Assembly (NCBI GenBank): GCA_013399875.1
Contig: VXAZ01007517.1
Span: 124,001 to 188,000, forward strand
Origin: Gymnorhina tibicen
Taxonomy: Eukaryota > Chordata > Aves > Passeriformes > Artamidae
Reading direction: 5' to 3'
DNA length: 64,000 nucleotides
Shown: positions 59,875-64,000 of the stretch, piece by piece
How positions within the stretch are numbered: position 1 is the first letter of the stretch
How the letters are laid out: every line of letters starts with the position of its first letter
Notes under the pieces: model-generated
The model's database searches: none
The model's input: the letters and a program-made list of their open reading frames with translations, nothing else
What the model was told of the DNA's origin: nothing
Program-made: the position numbers and the translations under genes

Positions 59875-62800
59875 TTCAGTCTGCTGCCACACGCCTAGCT
59901 TGGCCCTGTTACAAGTTGCGTGTGATTTTTGAGCAGCCCTCCCCGTGGCTGGGCAGGCAACAGCCATTTTGTGCTTAGGTACAAATTAAAGGATGTCTAG
60001 TCTTTGTTTTCCCGTCGTCTGTCCTCTCTGTACCACATACAGCTGATCTTAATATATCCTTACTTTACAGGGAAGGGCAAAACACCCCAGAATTCACTTG
60101 TATTGCATGGAAGAGAAAGTTTTAAAAAATCCTAAACAACAAAACCACAAACCTGCCACCCTGCCTCTGTTCCTCCCTCCCTTCCTCCCTCAGGTGGAGA
60201 AGAGATTTTGGGACTTTGCATTATCAGTCTGGCAGTTTGGGCTCCTGTTTCAATGGAGTGACTTCATTAAATAAATCTTATTGAAATCTGCTTCTCCATC
60301 ACCAGAAGAACCACCCTGGGCAAATCCCACCTCTCTCCCTTCTGTAAATGGCTGTGATGATCTCACTCACCTGCACTGGATCTGCATGACTTAAAGTTAG
60401 CAATAATGTAGAGAAATAAAATTAGCATTTTCACCATTTCTTTCTCAGATTCTCATTTCCTGATTTCTCTTTCTTACCTACATAGGAGGAAAGAAAGTGA
60501 AAGCATTTCTGCCTGTGAGACAATTAATTCCTCTTTTTAATTATGAGGGTGTTTTGCCATAAATGGTTTAACTTCTACCCAGGTTGTCTTCTTCTTCTCC
60601 CACTACTTCTCAAAACCTTTAAAATATATAATGTGTAATTGCTTCATGGGTTCCCTAACTCCCACATTGTGCTGCCTGTGGAATATACTCCCATGGGAAT
60701 ACTTATTAAGTCAACCTTTTTAAAAATTAAAGGGGTTTTAAGCAATCCTTCTCCCTGCCAGTCCTGATCACATTGCTGAGGACAGACAGGGCTGAGGCTG
60801 CCCCGCTGCCCCCTTCCCATGGGATCTAGGTGAATCCCTGCCTCCCTCAGCAAGGCTGCTTTTTCTGGACCAACTTCTTCATTTATCACCCCTGCAACAG
60901 CTTTTTCCATTGTTGAAATGTGAAAGGACATCACCCCACAAGTACCTCAGCAGCAAGAGGGGGTTAAAAGTTTCCTACAGAAACCTTCTCTCTCTGAACA
61001 TTTTGATTAATATGAACCAAAATTATATTTTAGACTATGTGTCTCTGCTTTGGAGGGGGGAAAAAAGGAGTGACTTTTTGCTTAACACAGGAGAAAATTA
61101 TTGCACAAAGGTCAGATCAGTGTCAGGGACCTTTTCCTAGACCAGAATTCAAATGTCCTCTCTACAAATAGCTGGACATGAGAACAGGGACTCGACTTTT
61201 CCTCTACAATCTATATCTGAATATGGAAACAACATTTCCTGTTTAGGCAGAGATTGAATGAACAGTTAGATGGGAAATTTTGTCTTAAGTTGAACCAAGA
61301 AACAGAAGTTTGGGCTTTCTGGAGATGACAAATACGTTTGTTAACATCTAAGATATTTTTGATCTAAACCAACATGTGTCTTTGGGGAGATAGAACTTAA
61401 GCCTTCAAAGGCTTTTTGGTAAATTTAAGATATTTTTAAAATTCAAGATGGCTTTCTGCAGTGAAAAGTAAAAGGTTTTGTTTAGCAAAAGCCAGGAAGG
61501 GATACCAAAGTAATATTTTCAAAAAATATGCCTCCATTTTGAGGGTCAATATTTTTAGCCAAACTTAACCCAGATTTAAAAGTAGATTTATTCTTTCTAA
61601 AGCTGTTTTGATTTTGGTGGGAGTTTTTTGTTTGTTTTGTTTTTTGGTAGGTTTTCTTTTTTTCCCTTTTTTTTCAGGAAAAAACATAGTGCTTGTAAAA
61701 CTAAATTTAGAAAGCTTCCATGTCCTTTCACCACATCTGGAATAAGGATTGTGACCATTTGGTTATGCTGAAGTAGGTAAGAGGCTTCTCCCTCACTCCT
61801 ATTATTTTTTCATCTCTAAAAATAGTGGTTTCCTCCTGTGGTGAAACAAGTAATCAGTTTTCTAGTCGGATTTCTTGCCAGGCTGTGACCCCAGGGGGAT
61901 GAACTCCACTGCAAACCTACTTTCTCATTTAATGCCTGGCCAAGGCATAGGAGCAGTTTTTGAAGAGGAAGACTGTCAGCAACCCCCCATGCCCTTCCGA
62001 ATCCTCTGGCATCTCACCAGGCTGCAGACAGAGAAAGAGGTGGCAGAGGAATTATCTCAGGCAGTGGTGAAGTCTCTGGGCAACTAATTCCTGAGGGAAG
62101 CAAGAAAGAAATTGTCCTTCAGATTTGAGGCTCTTACTGTCCAAGGAAGAGAACAAAACACTAATGTGCTACTTTTGGTGAGATACCTGTAGGTAAAAAC
62201 ATGTTTAATTTCTTGAGCTGGATATCAGTTACACTATTGTGAGTAATATCAGCAGGATTACGGTGATTTTGCCACTCCTGCAGAGTCAGAGGACAGCAAA
62301 CTGAAATCGCTGCCCTGATCTGCTCTGCCTGTTTGCTCTTGTGAAAAGGCTAGGGACTGGTTTTCAAGTGGGACAGGTTTTTGAGGGCTCATTGTCAACA
62401 GCTGCAAGTGCTTTGAGCACAGCTCACACCCAAAGGCAGGTCAGCGAGCATTATTTCTCCTTCCGTTGGAAATGTACTGAGCGACGCCAGAGATGCAATT
62501 TTATGTAATGCAGTGATGTGGTACAGCACTCTACAGGCAATTTAGGGGCCTTATGATCCAGACTAGCATGAAGAGGCAAGGTTACTTTATTAAATGTTCT
62601 CTCCTGCCTCTACGGTGTCATCAAAACAAAAAGTTTTACATGACCTCAGCTTCAGGCATGCTGGTTTTCGGTGGCAGCGTGGTGCACTTGATGCACGTGG
62701 GGACTTCAGTTTCACAGCCAAAGCACGTGTCACAAACTAATACCAAAAAATTTAGGCTTCCCTGATATTTATAGAACTAAGATGCTGCCATGCATATGAT

Positions 62801-63059
62801 TGTATATTTAGGTTTTACAGCAGTTCCCTTCTGTGAGCAGAAACCTTACAGCCCCCCAGATAAATAGAATTAAAGCAAAGTAAATGCCAAGGAAATAAGG
62901 GCTGCAATATAAACTGCATAAACTCTGACTCCTCAGTTTATAAAAACCACTGAGTCAGAGTAGGACCCTGAGTGCCCAGCCATTGCCTCCAGGCTGTTTT
63001 GGGGAAAGCAAAGGCTCATCTCGCCACCTGCTCATTCTCGAAAATGCGTAGTGAAATGC
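59875..63059. other. Non-coding DNA, no recognised genes
   Basis: No exon or RNA gene is recognised. Low-complexity items are a CCTCCCTTCCTCCC patch near 60170-60192 and a T/G-rich tract at about 61620-61678. The 70-codon frame at 61875-62087 starts at TTG and cannot be tied to a family. The hairpin at 62922-62961 lies here. Confidence 0.5.
62922..62961. repeat. Short hairpin with AP-1/MAF-like sites in both arms
   Basis: The left arm 'actctgact' + 'cagt' (with a 3-nt CCT bulge) pairs with 'actgagtcagagt' at 62949-62961 across an 11-base loop. Both arms contain TGACTC/TGAGTCA words, the core bound by AP-1 and MAF factors. It may be a pair of opposed binding sites rather than an RNA structure. 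Confidence 0.6.
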
Positions 63060-63620
63060 AACATCTGAAAGGGCAGGACTGAGTTTTACATCACTTTTTA
63101 ATTCAATGGCTTGTTCATTCAAATAAGGTTTACAAAGACATTACACAATTTTGCTGCACGCAGTCATCAGGGTTGTGTAATGAGTATCTAACCCGCAGCC
63201 TTCGAGCCTTAATTGGATGTAGATCGGCTCATGACCATGGTCGGGAAGCAAACAGGGGCCATGCACCAACTGAGCTCATAAAAATGTGTTGAAGTCTCTG
63301 ACTCAGTTGTTGTCTTATATAAAAGAGAAATTCTAGACAATTGTGAAACCTTGGGAGTTATGCAAGGAGGGAGTTTAATTACTATTATTGAATTTATAAA
63401 TTTTTTGCACTGCTAGTAGCTTTTAATTACTCATTACATTTTGAGCACTTGACAATTAGAAATAAGAACTGCAGGTAAATTTGTCCTTGATACTGCTTTA
63501 GAGTAATGGAAAATTAAATCTATCTGTACAGCTTATTTTACAGAGACATTTTAATTCATACATGATATAATGAAAAAGAAAACCTTAGAAAAATCTTATT
63601 CACTCATTTCTCCCTGAGAA
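63060..63620. promoter_or_regulatory. Candidate conserved non-coding element (enhancer-like)
   Basis: A complex, repeat-free, AT-rich block dense in developmental factor words: 'gccttaattggatgtagatc', 'gactcagttgttgtcttata', 'agtttaattactattattga', 'agcttttaattactcattac' and 'cacttgacaattagaaataa', besides 'gatcggctcatgaccatggt' with retained CpGs. It contains very few long T or A runs and no CR1-like words. This texture is typical of vertebrate conserved enhancers. The claim is an inference that only alignment with other genomes can support. Confidence 0.3.
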
Positions 63621-64000
63621 CTTGTCAAAGAGATTAAACATTTCGCATTTACAGTGTTTTAACTTCTACTAGAAAGGTTTTCCCACCTTGAAAGACTCCA
63701 AAAGCATTTATTTATGTTACCAAAAAGCATTTCTGGAAGTTGTAACAGGCACATATCTATTTTCTGGCCTGCAGTTTACTGGGAATATTAACATAGTTTC
63801 TTGCAAGTAAAAGGTGTAAAAAAGGTAAAAATACAATATTTATTGCTAAATCTATGAAAATCTAATAATAAAAACTTGACACAATTAATTGGAAGAAAAA
63901 ACTATTTATTTCTCATTTAAAAATTGTAAATGTATCATCAGAAAGGAAAAACAGAAACTTTAGTATGCCTCATTATCTTGCAAAGTTTTTGAGTGTTAAT
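63621..64000. other. AT-rich non-coding DNA to the window end
   Basis: No gene or repeat is recognised. The AT-rich texture continues from the preceding candidate element and may be part of it; words such as 'aattaattgg' and 'atttatttctc' are present. Confidence 0.45.

Noticed and set aside
1..64000. CRISPR arrays, prokaryotic operons, tRNA or rRNA genes, endogenous retroviral genes
   Set aside because: No regularly spaced direct repeats with unique spacers, no tandem same-strand long ORFs with ribosome binding sites, no cloverleaf or rRNA landmarks, and no retroviral gag/pol/env or paired LTRs were recognised.

Overview
This window reads as non-coding vertebrate nuclear DNA, most likely from a bird. 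The main evidence is a scatter of short, 3'-end-only LINE fragments with the avian CR1 pattern (the text around ATAGAATCAC...GGTTGGAAGGGACC, or its complement ending in TTCTATGATTCT). In addition, CpG is strongly depleted outside two small clusters, AT-rich intergenic or intronic sequence dominates, and there is no bacterial, organellar or viral gene organisation. The species cannot be told from the sequence alone.

I could not recognise any protein-coding exon, rRNA, tRNA or other RNA gene. The longest open frames (up to 197 codons) have no recognisable domains, overlap each other on both strands, or run through repeats. I treat them as chance ORFs, with one pair near 58.5-59.2 kb noted as worth checking. 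The window is either a gene desert or the inside of a large intron.

Layout. 0-5 kb: two CR1 tails (about 570-714 plus, 4688-4880 minus) in AT-rich DNA. 5-17 kb: no recognised repeats apart from simple tracts; a conserved-looking block at about 6.24-6.50 kb. 17.4-17.8 kb: two CR1 tails of opposite orientation. 20.3-20.6 kb: a homeodomain-site-rich AT block. 22.6-24.45 kb: a long, decayed, ancient CR1/L3-type LINE in at least two pieces. 25.85 kb: a (GT)21 microsatellite; 26.5 kb: a CR1 fragment preceded by an imperfect spaced repeat. 29.9 kb, 36.8 kb, 43.9 kb, 44.3 kb and 57.45 kb: further CR1 tails. 34.8 kb and 53.7-54.15 kb: older CR1/L3-type tails. 35.53-35.72 kb: a perfect 66-bp inverted repeat with a third partial copy, the most unusual structure here. 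40.08-40.31 kb: a MIR-type SINE. 51.06-51.14 kb: an 80-bp uninterrupted purine tract. 59.13-59.85 kb: a CpG-rich cluster containing a 74-bp-period duplication and ending in an A18 tract. 63.06-63.62 kb: an AT-rich block that looks like a conserved non-coding element.

There is no evidence for a gene system in which parts work together. Possible function lies in candidate regulatory blocks, the CpG cluster and a potential double-stranded-RNA-forming hairpin. All of these are inferences needing alignment or expression data.
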